From JAAYRQ01 sp035647815 (lineage in GTDB: Bacteria > Bacillota > Syntrophomonadia > Syntrophomonadales > Syntrophomonadaceae), in assembly GCA_035647815.1 (NCBI GenBank), contig DASRMR010000042.1, positions 1 through 51,413 of the forward strand: DNA of 51,413 nucleotides, read 5' to 3'. This document shows positions 8,907-17,004 of this stretch, one piece after another (the first letter of the stretch is position 1; the number at the start of each line of letters is the position of its first letter). Made by a program: the position numbers and the translations under genes. The notes beneath the pieces are model-generated. The model saw only the letters and a program-made list of their open reading frames with translations. It ran no database searches and had not been told where the DNA came from.

Positions 8907-9495
8907 ATATGGCGATGTTGAAATCAACTATTTAAAGAGCAGGGATCCCATACTTGGTGCCGCAATGGATAGAATGGGCAAAGTAGAACGTGAAGTAAAC
9001 CCTGATTTATTTTCAACATTAATTTATGTGATTGTGGGCCAGCAAATTTCGATTAAAGCTGTGAATACAATCTGGGATAGAATGTTAACACTTTTTGTAA
9101 ATATTACGCCACAAACTATTGCTGAAGCTAGCGTAGAGAAAATTCAGCAGTGTGGTTTATCTACAAGAAAAGCTAAGTATATTAAAAACGCAGGTGAACA
9201 AGTAGTTAGCGGAGTTTTAAAATTAGATGAGCTACACCAGTTATCCGATGTAGAAGTTATAAAAAAATTATCTACTTTACATGGGGTAGGTCCGTGGACG
9301 GCGGAAATGCTTTTGCTTAACTCCATGGAACGACCCGATATAATTAGCTGGGGTGATATTGCAATTCGACGTGGTATGATGAAACTGTATGGACTTTCAG
9401 AGCTTTCCAAAGAGCAGTTTATGGAATACAGTAAAGTGTACTCTCCTTATAGTTCGGTCGCATCCATTTATCTATGGAAATTATCATTCGAATAA
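8893..9495 (+). CDS. DNA-3-methyladenine glycosylase II (AlkA-type HhH-GPD)
   Basis: 200-residue base-excision glycosylase expected to remove alkylated purines from DNA. The helix-hairpin-helix motif LHGVGPWTAEMLLL lies at 129-142 and the catalytic aspartate is Asp155 in ISWGDIAIRRG. It lacks the N-terminal domain of E. coli AlkA, as is usual for this shorter Firmicute form. The start is GTG 8893 with GGAG at 8882-8885. It opens a cluster of alkylation-repair genes: an alkD remnant, ogt and an ada-alkA fusion follow within 7 kb. Confidence 0.88.
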   Translation: MEVFKYGDVEINYLKSRDPILGAAMDRMGKVEREVNPDLFSTLIYVIVGQQISIKAVNTIWDRMLTLFVNITPQTIAEASVEKIQQCGLSTRKAKYIKNAGEQVVSGVLKLDELHQLSDVEVIKKLSTLHGVGPWTAEMLLLNSMERPDIISWGDIAIRRGMMKLYGLSELSKEQFMEYSKVYSPYSSVASIYLWKLSFE

Positions 9496-9542
9496 GATTG
9501 ATAATATGCTACTTATAGGCGATGAGAAATGGAAGATAGTTA

Positions 9543-9770
9543 TTAGCTGTGATTCTGGTCACGATGGATTATTTTCTGCAGCGCTTTATTATAGATAAAA
9601 TTGTCGCAGGTGCTGTGTCTTAGATTTTCAAGGGTTTTATCTGGCTGTTTAACAAAACAAAGTGAAGCGCCCAGGCTACTGCCATTTGAACATAATAGCC
9701 ATCATGCCGTACGCCATCAAGCAAAGCAAGAACATGATCTATGTATTCATCTTTCATTGCCATGATGGCT
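9543..9770 (-). pseudogene. DNA alkylation repair (AlkD-family) remnant
   Basis: On the minus strand one frame reads DEYIDHVLALLDGVRHDGY and then YVQMAVAWAL. After a frameshift near 9655 another frame continues CFVKQPDKTLENL and then NFIYNKALQKI. Together they match the conserved C-terminal third of the COG4912 DNA alkylation repair family (YYVxMAVAWxxS, CFVKxPxKT, YNKALQKIxxS). Further decay follows the QKI. The N-terminal part is missing: the homology ends at the junction with the molybdoenzyme gene. The gene is non-functional. Confidence 0.75.
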
Positions 9771-11678
9771 TCTGAAACCATGAGAATCAAAGAAGAACAT
9801 GGTCCCGAATCTATTGTAGTAGCACAAGGTACTAGTCGAACCACGAATGACTGGGGTAAGCGCCTCAAAGCAACCATTGGCAATATCGGATGGGGACTTG
9901 CACCGGTACATGTATGTTTGATTCCAAATATAATGCCTAATGTTTTGACATTAGGGGCCGGGCAAATGCATGGCGCAGATGTCGCACATGCCAAAACGAT
10001 CGTTCTGTGGGGTATCAACCCGATATCGATATTGTCTGAAATTGAAAGCATCCAAAAGAACCGCGACGAAAATGATGCAAAGGTGATTGTTATTGACCCT
10101 CGTTACACCGATTTAGCAAAAGATGCTGATGTTTTCATGCAAATTAGACCCGGTTCAGACGGTGCTCTTAGCTTGGGTTTGATGAACGTAATTATCGAAG
10201 AAGAACTTTATGACAAAGATTTTATCGACAAGTGGACTGTCGGGTTCGATGAAATGGCAGAAATGGTCAAAGAGTGGACGCCTGAGAAAACTTCTGAGGT
10301 GACATGGCTCCCAAAAGAACAGATTATTGAAGTAGCACGAATGATGGGCGGAAATAAGCCTACAACTATTTACCCCATGCTAGGGCCAGGTTGTATGCAC
10401 AGTAACGCTGTTCAAAGTGGACGTGCTTTGACCTGTCTAACCGGCTTGCTAGGACCTCTAGATGTTCCTGGTGGATTTAAGTATACTCCCGGTTCTGGGC
10501 CTGTCATGATGCCTGAATTAACCCTTGAGCCCGAGGACTGGGACTACAATGCGCCGGAAGCTAAACTTATCGGAGCAGAAGATCACCCAGCTTTTGCCGC
10601 GTTTGGTCAGGCCAATGTACCTTACGATACATTCGAAACAGTAATTACCGAACGGCCGTGGCCTATCAAAATGATGGTTTTTGTCGCAAACGATGCTCTG
10701 AATTGTTATGAAGCACCTCAAAAGATCCATGAAGCATTGACCTCGCCTAACTTAGACCTTCTTGTTGTTAAAGATTTCTACATGACCCCAACTGCTCAGT
10801 TGGCAGATCTTGTTCTTCCAACATCTGACTGGTCTGAAAGAGACACTATTGATGAAGAAATGTTCGAAGGTCGAATTATTTCATCTCCGCGTGCTGTTGA
10901 TCCTCCAGGAGAGTGTTGGGACGATTGGAAGTTCTTTCTTGAGTGGGGTAAACGTCTCGACCCTGAGCTATGGCCATGGAAAGACGAAAAAGAAATGGTG
11001 CTATGGCGCATCAAACTCTATTTTGATCTTGATCTTACTTGGGAGGAATATGTAGAAAAAGGCTATATTGATACTCCGGCATCTACTTCTGCATTGAGCT
11101 TCAAAAAATATGAAACTGGACAATTGCGTCCCGATGGGGAACCTGGATTTATGACACCATCCGGAAAAATAGAATTTTCCTCGGATGTCATGACTTATTT
11201 TGGTTACGAGCCTCTCCCTGTATACCATGAACCGAAAGAAACCCCCTATAGTAATCCAGAGCTCGCTAAGGAGTATCCACTAGTCTTAACGACTGGATTC
11301 AGACTCTATAGTTTCTTTCATTCTGCCTGGACTAATGTTCCCGGACAAAGAGAACTTTATCCTCATCCATTTGTACTTATAAATCCAGAAGATGCTGCGC
11401 CGAAGAATATCCTTGATGGTGACTGGGTAGATATCTCTTCGCCTCGGGGAACTGTTAAAGCCAAGGCAACTGTTTCTGAAGAGATTGGTAAAGGGGTTGT
11501 TGCACTTCCGCGTCCAGGTTGGCGTTCTGAATGCAAAGAACTAGGTCTTCCCGGATACAATTGGGATGAAGTTTGCATAAACGTTCTTATTCCTGGTGGC
11601 GGAGACACAACCGATCCTGGATTCTCCACTGCTCCGATGCGCTCGACGCTGTGCAAGATCGAAAAAAGGGGGGTATAA
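9741..11678 (+). pseudogene. Molybdopterin-dependent oxidoreductase, N-terminally truncated
   Basis: 645-residue frame of the DMSO-reductase superfamily. Recognisable parts are MRIKEEHGPESIVVAQGT near the start, IVLWGINPIS, VIVIDPRYTDLAKDAD, ALTCLTGLLGPLDVPGGF, QLADLVLPTSDWSERD and the C-terminal MGD-binding domain (LVLTTGFRLYSFFHSAW onward). Cys59 in VHVCLIP lies where the Mo-ligating residue usually sits. Family members begin about 80-110 residues earlier with a CxxCxxxC [4Fe-4S] motif, which is absent: upstream DNA is alkD remnant on the other strand and no ribosome site precedes ATG 9741. The gene is visibly richer in G+C than its surroundings, suggesting transfer. Substrate cannot be assigned; activity is doubtful without the cluster. 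Confidence 0.8.
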
Positions 11679-11682
11679 GTAA

Positions 11683-12012
11683 ATGTCTAAAACGAAAAGA
11701 ATTGGCATGCTGTTAAGAACTGACAGTTGCATTGGCTGTCAAGCTTGTCAGGTGGCCTGCAGGGAAGAAAATGGTTTTGGATATGACGAGATTTGGTTTG
11801 AAATGGTAAGGAGAAAGCCATCAAGGATTGATGGTAAATTAACCACATATCATTTGATTGCGCCGCCCCTTGATAAGTGCTCGCTCTGTTTGGAAAAAGG
11901 TCATGATCCATTGTGCACGACTATATGTCCTACAAACTGTTTGTATGTTGGTGAGGAAGAAAAGCTTAAGCAAACAATGGACGGAAAAGGACGCTGGCAA
12001 TTAATGTTGTAG
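11683..12012 (+). CDS. [4Fe-4S] electron-transfer subunit of the molybdoenzyme
   Basis: 109-residue protein with a cluster motif CIGCQACQVAC near residues 17-27 and a second set CSLC...CTTICP near 66-83, i.e. the first half of a DmsB/NrfC-type ferredoxin subunit. Typical partners are 150-220 residues with four clusters, so this is a short form or C-terminally truncated. The start ATG at 11683 follows GGGGGG and is 4 bp after the catalytic gene. It would pass electrons between the catalytic subunit and the membrane; with the catalytic gene broken this is probably a relic. Confidence 0.8.
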   Translation: MSKTKRIGMLLRTDSCIGCQACQVACREENGFGYDEIWFEMVRRKPSRIDGKLTTYHLIAPPLDKCSLCLEKGHDPLCTTICPTNCLYVGEEEKLKQTMDGKGRWQLML

Positions 12013-12046
12013 ACTAATTATCATAAATAAAAAAGGAGGGCACAAA

Positions 12047-12526
12047 ATGCCTTTACGATTTAAACTGATAATGGGACTTTTCATGTCATTTGCTGTCGGC
12101 ACGGTGATGTCCATATACATGACTTTATTAAATGGCGCACCACTTGTCCCTATTCCACTATTAACAATGATAGGTGTTGCAACATTGATTGGTTCTCTTG
12201 TTTGCTGGGTTCTTCCGGTAATTCCGCTTGCCGATAAATTTGCCGCATTTTTGGGAGCCGAGCGTGGCAAACCGGCATGGACAGTACTTCAATCATTGGT
12301 TCTTGCTATTGTCCTAACTATCTTTGTGTCTTTCGGGATGACGGCGTATGCGACAGGTTTTTCTACATTTCCTAATGGAGGGCCTTCATTTGTGATGCGT
12401 TGGCTTAGCCCGATTCCATCAATTTTTGGGATTGCGTATATTTCCACACTTCTTATGATGCCTGTAGGTACAACTTTGGCCTCGATTGGTCTAAAAAAAA
12501 CACCTGTACACTCGACAACACCATAA
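12047..12526 (+). CDS. Integral membrane protein of the molybdoenzyme module
   Basis: 159 residues with about four membrane segments, at roughly 8-28, 38-60, 82-106 and 125-148. I do not recognise a cofactor-binding motif: there is no NrfD-like or cytochrome b pattern, and the layout is vaguely DUF2798-like. AAGGAGG precedes ATG 12047, 34 bp after the FeS subunit gene. It shares the higher G+C content of the module. It may anchor the complex in the membrane, but that is inference from position only. Confidence 0.65.
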   Translation: MPLRFKLIMGLFMSFAVGTVMSIYMTLLNGAPLVPIPLLTMIGVATLIGSLVCWVLPVIPLADKFAAFLGAERGKPAWTVLQSLVLAIVLTIFVSFGMTAYATGFSTFPNGGPSFVMRWLSPIPSIFGIAYISTLLMMPVGTTLASIGLKKTPVHSTTP

Positions 12527-12590
12527 ATTCTTGATTCTGAACTACGCTCTGGAAAGTAGGTAGTAAAGTAAAAGAATGTAATATTAAGTT

Positions 12591-12640
12591 AAAAAGGCTT
12601 GGCTTCTCGCTTTTAGAGTAGCTAAGCCTTTATGTTTTTT
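12591..12640 (+). terminator. Terminator after the molybdoenzyme module
   Basis: AAAGGCTT at 12593-12600 pairs with AAGCCTTT at 12624-12631, with further pairing of GGCT/AGCT inside, and is followed by ATGTTTTTT. Confidence 0.7.
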
Positions 12641-13065
12641 CTACAGTCTTCGGATAATCTGTAGCTTTTATGTTAGATATATTTTAGCGAAATAGGATTC
12701 CATTAGTCGAGTCTGTTGGCTGAGCAGCCAAAATAAGTCCGGCGGTCTTGTCCGAAATATTAGGTGAGACACCTGTTTTTGCAGATACCATTTTATTGGT
12801 GAGCGTAGCTACTGCTGATGATGTTGGGGTATATAGAATCAGTGATGAAATATACCCCACTCAATCCAAGAAGGAGTATATCCTAGCTCTAAGGTAGCAT
12901 ACATGCCTACAAAAACAATGTTTATTCTACTTAAAACAATTCCACTCATTGTTAAAATTCCGTACCCAGCGTTTAAAAGACATTTAAAGCTATGGGTGAA
13001 GAAGACTATAAAATCCCAGATTACAAGCAAATAGAAGACCATGTTGAAGCAAAGCAAAGCAAACT
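12641..13065. other. Degenerate stretch without an intact gene
   Basis: About 425 bp between the molybdoenzyme terminator and the transposase remnant. Short open frames exist on both strands but none has a ribosome site together with a recognisable family. Given the decayed genes on both sides it is probably further remnant DNA. Confidence 0.5.
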
Positions 13066-13640
13066 ATGAAAAACTACCTAGAAAACCTGATAGTGCAAGC
13101 TGGAAAAAAATTATCGGAAGAAGTTATTCAGGCAACTAAAGAGGCTAAAGAAGTCTTAGAAAGTGACCTGTTTATTGAACAAAAAGGGATACATTAATTA
13201 GTAGATAAAGATGCTCGAGTAGGACATAAAAGCAGGAACGATTTGTTTTATGGCTACAAAGCAGAAATATGTCAAACGACTGATGGCAATTTAATAAATA
13301 GCGTTACTATAGATTCCGGAGCTTATGTTGATAAAGCCTACTTCCGTCCCGGTATCCTTAACATGATTAAGGAAAAGGAAGCCTCAGCCTACATACCCGT
13401 CAGCGGCAGTTCTTACAAAATCGATGAAGAATTACTCAGCTACAACAAAGATAGTGACCAATGGTTTTGTGTTATGGGAAATGAAACGATAAAAATAAAA
13501 TCCGCAACTCGTATGCGACATGGCAAGAGAGTCAAGTTGTTAGAGTACAGCTTTGAGCGTGAAAAATGCCGCTCTTGTTCATGTCGAGCTGAATGCATGG
13601 GTAAAAATAGGCTAATAGGTAAACTGTTAACAATAAGTAT
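13066..13640 (+). pseudogene. IS1182-family transposase remnant
   Basis: A single frame from 13066 to a stop at 13731 carries an in-frame TAA at 13195. After it comes DKDARVGHKSRNDLFYGYK, the conserved D-x-DAR-x-GHKS...GYK core of IS1182-type DDE transposases, and downstream FEREKCRSCSCRAEC matches their Cys-rich segment. The N-terminal half and the extreme C-terminus are missing: from about 13640 the frame runs into DNA that is antisense to the DUF1848 remnant. No terminal inverted repeats were identified. Confidence 0.75.
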
Positions 13641-14095
13641 AAACACACCTGTATTATATGGTTACAGCCAAATAGGCAGCTATATACTCAAAGGTCTTGA
13701 GATGTCGTGCAATTGTATATTTTTCTGTTAGTAATACAGGATCATATCGCCATGCAATACGATGTGCTCCAACAATTTTTGAAAGCTCAAGGAGCGTATT
13801 TATACTAGATTTATGTCGGGTACACCTGGCTCAATATCCTTGTCATAGGCAGTTATTTTGTAATAAAAATATGTATTGAATTTTTTCGTAATCTCATGGA
13901 TACGGCCAAAAACTAGTGTGTAATTTTTGGAACCAAAAATAAGAAAATCAATTTTTCGGGAATAAGTTCATAGCGTCTAACGGAATTTGGAAACAGAGAA
14001 TTTCGTGAGTAGACATAACCTTCTTCAAAACGGTTAAAAAGCCAATCCGAATAATGATTGACAATGTCGGTTCGTCCACTTATATTTAAAATCAT
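13640..14095 (-). pseudogene. DUF1848-family pseudogene
   Basis: Starts with ATG at 14095 behind AGGTGGG and reads MILNISGRTDIVNHYSDWLF, matching the DUF1848 N-terminus (RRTDIxxxYxxWxxNR...GYxxxRN). A single-base change in the A-run near 13951-13957 shifts the frame; the correct frame continues IDFLIFGSKNYTLVFGRIHE. A second shift near 13800 is followed by LLELSKIVGAHRIAWRYDP. At least two frameshifts and loss of the C-terminal part make it non-functional. The family contains a radical-SAM-like Cys motif in its C-terminal part, which is lost here; its biochemical function is unknown. Confidence 0.75.
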
Positions 14096-14242
14096 AATTG
14101 TCCCACCTTTCCTATGGTGTGCTTTTGAAATCGCTAATATATCTGTTTTTAGATTTGCGCTAATTATCATCTATGCCCATTACACTTTTGTTTAGGGTAG
14201 GGGTGTCAATTATTTTGGAGTTTTTCTCACAGGCTATATTTA

Positions 14243-14782
14243 TTATAGTGCAGTACCTTTTTTTGGGGTAAAAAAGGGGGACATATCAACACCCTCTAAT
14301 TCAAGCAGTTTGATCTTTGTTGCAATTCCACTGGCAAAACCTGTCAAACTACCATTAGAGCCTACAACTCTATGGCAAGGGATTATTACAGCAATAGGAT
14401 TATGGCCTACTGCACCTCCTACTGCTTGGCTGGACATAGTTTCTTTGTTTCTTTTTGCGGCTATTTCCTTTGCAATATCGCCGTATGTAACAACTTTTCC
14501 GTAGGGAATTTTGCACAGTATGTTCCATACCTCTTGGCGAAATTCACTGCCGATAGGAGCTAACTGTAATTCTGCAATGTCTGGGTTATCACCCGCAAAA
14601 TACCTGTTTAACCATTGCTTTGTAATTGTGAAAACAGGTATGTTATCCTTTATTGTCATTGTTTCAGGCATTTTATTACTATGATATTTTTGATTTTCAA
14701 TCCACAATCCAACAAGGTTGTTATCACAGCTTGCCAATGTAATTAAACCCACGGGTGACGAATAAGTTGTTGAATAATACAT
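14243..14782 (-). CDS. ogt: Methylated-DNA-protein cysteine methyltransferase (Ogt type)
   Basis: 179-residue suicide repair protein that transfers methyl groups from O6-methylguanine (and O4-methylthymine) in DNA to its own cysteine. The acceptor is Cys136 in IIPCHRVVGSNGSLTG; the helix-turn-helix region GKVVTYGDIAKEIA precedes it and an N-terminal ribonuclease-H-like domain occupies 1-75. GGAGG precedes the ATG. It is 25 bp downstream of the ada-alkA gene on the same strand, so the two form an adaptive-response operon, with this gene supplying the O6-methyltransferase domain that the fusion protein lacks. Confidence 0.95.
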   Translation of the reverse strand: MYYSTTYSSPVGLITLASCDNNLVGLWIENQKYHSNKMPETMTIKDNIPVFTITKQWLNRYFAGDNPDIAELQLAPIGSEFRQEVWNILCKIPYGKVVTYGDIAKEIAAKRNKETMSSQAVGGAVGHNPIAVIIPCHRVVGSNGSLTGFASGIATKIKLLELEGVDMSPFFTPKKGTAL

Positions 14783-14807
14783 ATTTATTCCTCCTATTAT
14801 TTATTTT

Positions 14808-16271
14808 TCACAGTGAGTTCCAAAGGCTTATAGTTGCATAACTACGCCAAGGTCGCCATGACTCTGCTATTTCAAGCATTTGTTTAGGTGTATATGGTTT
14901 AAGCGCTTTTTTTACGCCGACATCAGTTTCAAGAAAAACATCGGTCCATCCCATTGTTCGCATAGCAATATACTGGGCTGTCCAATTTCCTATACCCGAA
15001 ATTTCTAATAGCTTTTTCATTTCTATTTCTGGTTGAAGGCAATAATCATAATCAATTTCATCTTGCTCAAATGATTTAGCTAATTCATAAATAGCCTTTG
15101 CTCGTGTTCTAATAATACCTAATGGCCCAAGATGATTTTCAATAGGTCCTTCCAAAGCAAGTATATCTTCAGGCGAGGGAAAAACATGTGTTAAATTTTC
15201 AATGTCAGTTTGGATAGGTTTGCCATGAGCTTTAACTAGTCTTGCTGCTAATGTATTTGCTGCTTTTACTGTTATCTGTTGTCCTAAAACAGCCCTAACT
15301 GCCATTTCAAAAGAACTAAAGCTGCCTGGTAGACGAGTGCCCAAAATATGAAGGCCAGGACGAATATTGTTCATTGGTTCAAGAGTTTCATATACCGTTT
15401 CTGGATCACAATGCAAATCAAATAACTGACGCACCTTCGCTAATACTTGAGATAGTACTGGCAATAAGGTTTCATTCACCGTAATAGTCAAAGCATTTTT
15501 ATTGGGTTTATGGCTTACCTGAATCCAACCATATATATGATTTTTGTCTGCGTCTAATAAATGCACAGTTCGAAAATATTCTTTTTCTTTTATTATCTCA
15601 ACTTCAGGAATTGCGCGCATGGCAAGGAAATTGAGCATTTCTTCCCACCGGTAAGGCGGCCGGTAACACAAAGTCAAAGTTATACTGCTGCTTAGCTTTT
15701 TTTCTTTTGGCATTCTTTTCCGCAAGGCAGTAGGTGTTAGGTTATAATGTTTTTTAAAAAGGCTGTTAAAACGGCGCAAACTACCAAATCCAGCAGCCAT
15801 TGCTACTTCAAGTACGGATAAATTTGTGTCAGTAAGCAGATTTTTTGCAAGAAGTAACCTGCATGTTTGAAGATATTGTATTGGCGATACATTATATTCT
15901 GCCGCAAATGCACGCCGCAAATGTCGGTCAGTGTAGCCAAGTTTTCCAGCAAGTTCTTCCAAATTTTGTTCGCTTCCACAGTTTGCCTCTAGCATTTTCC
16001 TTGCTCGTTGAACCAAAGTAGCAGTAGCATCAGTTATTGATGAACCAGGCGCAAGTTCGGGCCTGCATAAAAGACAAGGTCTATATCCCGCTTGTTCTGC
16101 TTCCGCTGCTGTAGTAAAAAAAGTGCAATTTTCAATTTTTGGTTGCTTTGCTCGGCATACTGGGCGACAATATATTCCTGTTGATGATATACCAATAAAA
16201 AAACGACCATCAAAACGTGCATCCTTTGCCATGAATGCAGAATATAAAGCATTGTTATCGATTGCTATCAT
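14808..16271 (-). CDS. Ada regulator-AlkA glycosylase fusion
   Basis: 487 residues in three parts. Residues 1-75 form the Ada zinc domain with Cys35, Cys39, Cys66 and Cys69; Cys35 in IYCRPVC corresponds to the methylphosphotriester-accepting cysteine. Residues about 85-185 are an AraC-type DNA-binding domain. Residues about 195-487 are an AlkA-type 3-methyladenine glycosylase with the helix-hairpin-helix ISGIGNWTAQYIAMRTMGW and catalytic Asp in FLETDVGVKKAL. By analogy with Ada it should be methylated by damaged DNA and then activate its own operon, while the C-terminal part excises 3-methylpurines. AGGAGG precedes the ATG. Confidence 0.94.
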   Translation of the reverse strand: MIAIDNNALYSAFMAKDARFDGRFFIGISSTGIYCRPVCRAKQPKIENCTFFTTAAEAEQAGYRPCLLCRPELAPGSSITDATATLVQRARKMLEANCGSEQNLEELAGKLGYTDRHLRRAFAAEYNVSPIQYLQTCRLLLAKNLLTDTNLSVLEVAMAAGFGSLRRFNSLFKKHYNLTPTALRKRMPKEKKLSSSITLTLCYRPPYRWEEMLNFLAMRAIPEVEIIKEKEYFRTVHLLDADKNHIYGWIQVSHKPNKNALTITVNETLLPVLSQVLAKVRQLFDLHCDPETVYETLEPMNNIRPGLHILGTRLPGSFSSFEMAVRAVLGQQITVKAANTLAARLVKAHGKPIQTDIENLTHVFPSPEDILALEGPIENHLGPLGIIRTRAKAIYELAKSFEQDEIDYDYCLQPEIEMKKLLEISGIGNWTAQYIAMRTMGWTDVFLETDVGVKKALKPYTPKQMLEIAESWRPWRSYATISLWNSL

Positions 16272-16518
16272 TTTTGCCTCCTTGTTTTAACCTGTTCCCA
16301 TGTTAACATATCTTACAAAAAAGTCTGGCTGTTTTCGGACATGTATTTTTATTTGTAATTTACGTATTGTAGATTTTACACCTTACCTTCTGAAGTTAAA
16401 ATTTCGTTTGTAATTAATCTGCGTTCTTTGCACCTTATAAATTAACCAAAAAAGCTCAATTTTCATATAGTGGGAATAAGAATAAATGAAGAGGTAACTT
16501 TATGGAAGGTGGGTTTTT

Positions 16519-16851
16519 ATGGCTAGTTTTACTACTGGACCGATAAGTAGTAGTAGTGGGATGGATAGAATTCGCATTGAAGTACTAAATAATACTTCAT
16601 CACGGAAAACTTCTACAGTAAGACTTTATGATTTATCTTTTACCCCTAAAAGAAGATTAATTAGGCAGTCTTTATCTTTAGCTGGATTTGCTACTGGAAC
16701 TATAGATGTACCTGCTTCGAATATACAGCGGTGGGAGGTACAAGTAACGGCACCTACTACTAGTGTTAGGTTATGGGCTGCTGGACAAATCAATGGACAA
16801 AATCTCCCCGGGAATACGATAATAAATTCCGAGTGGATTCAATATTCATAA
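16519..16851 (+). CDS. Small beta-rich protein of unknown function
   Basis: 110 residues beginning MASFTTGPISSSSGMDRIRI, rich in Ser, Thr and alternating hydrophobic residues, without signal peptide, membrane segment or cysteine. The pattern suggests an all-beta fold. GGAAGGTGGG precedes the ATG at 16519. It lies alone, read the same way as dacF 150 bp downstream. I do not recognise a family. The position before a sporulation operon makes a spore-surface or envelope role conceivable, but nothing in the sequence shows this. Confidence 0.6.
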   Translation: MASFTTGPISSSSGMDRIRIEVLNNTSSRKTSTVRLYDLSFTPKRRLIRQSLSLAGFATGTIDVPASNIQRWEVQVTAPTTSVRLWAAGQINGQNLPGNTIINSEWIQYS

Positions 16852-17004
16852 GTTGATTAATTTAACGCACCCAGGGGCACTCCCAATGTTCGCTTTTTTA
16901 CAGGGGCTAACTTTATGGTAAGCTTTAGCAATTAAGGTGCATAAAAGCAACTCTCACACAATATAATCTAGCAAGTATATATTTTAGGGGAGGTGTGCCT
17001 TTTT

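Noticed and set aside
9389..9598. 69-residue frame overlapping the end of the glycosylase gene
   Set aside because: Most of it is out-of-frame glycosylase sequence, and the remainder is antisense to the alkD remnant.
12670..12850. Minus-strand frame reading VSAKTGVSPNISDKTAGLIL
   Set aside because: Looks protein-like but has no start context and no recognised homology. Probably remnant DNA.
12839..13057. 72-residue hydrophobic frame on the minus strand
   Set aside because: No ribosome site or recognised family. It lies in degenerate DNA beside the transposase remnant, and the composition looks like chance reading of A+T-rich sequence.
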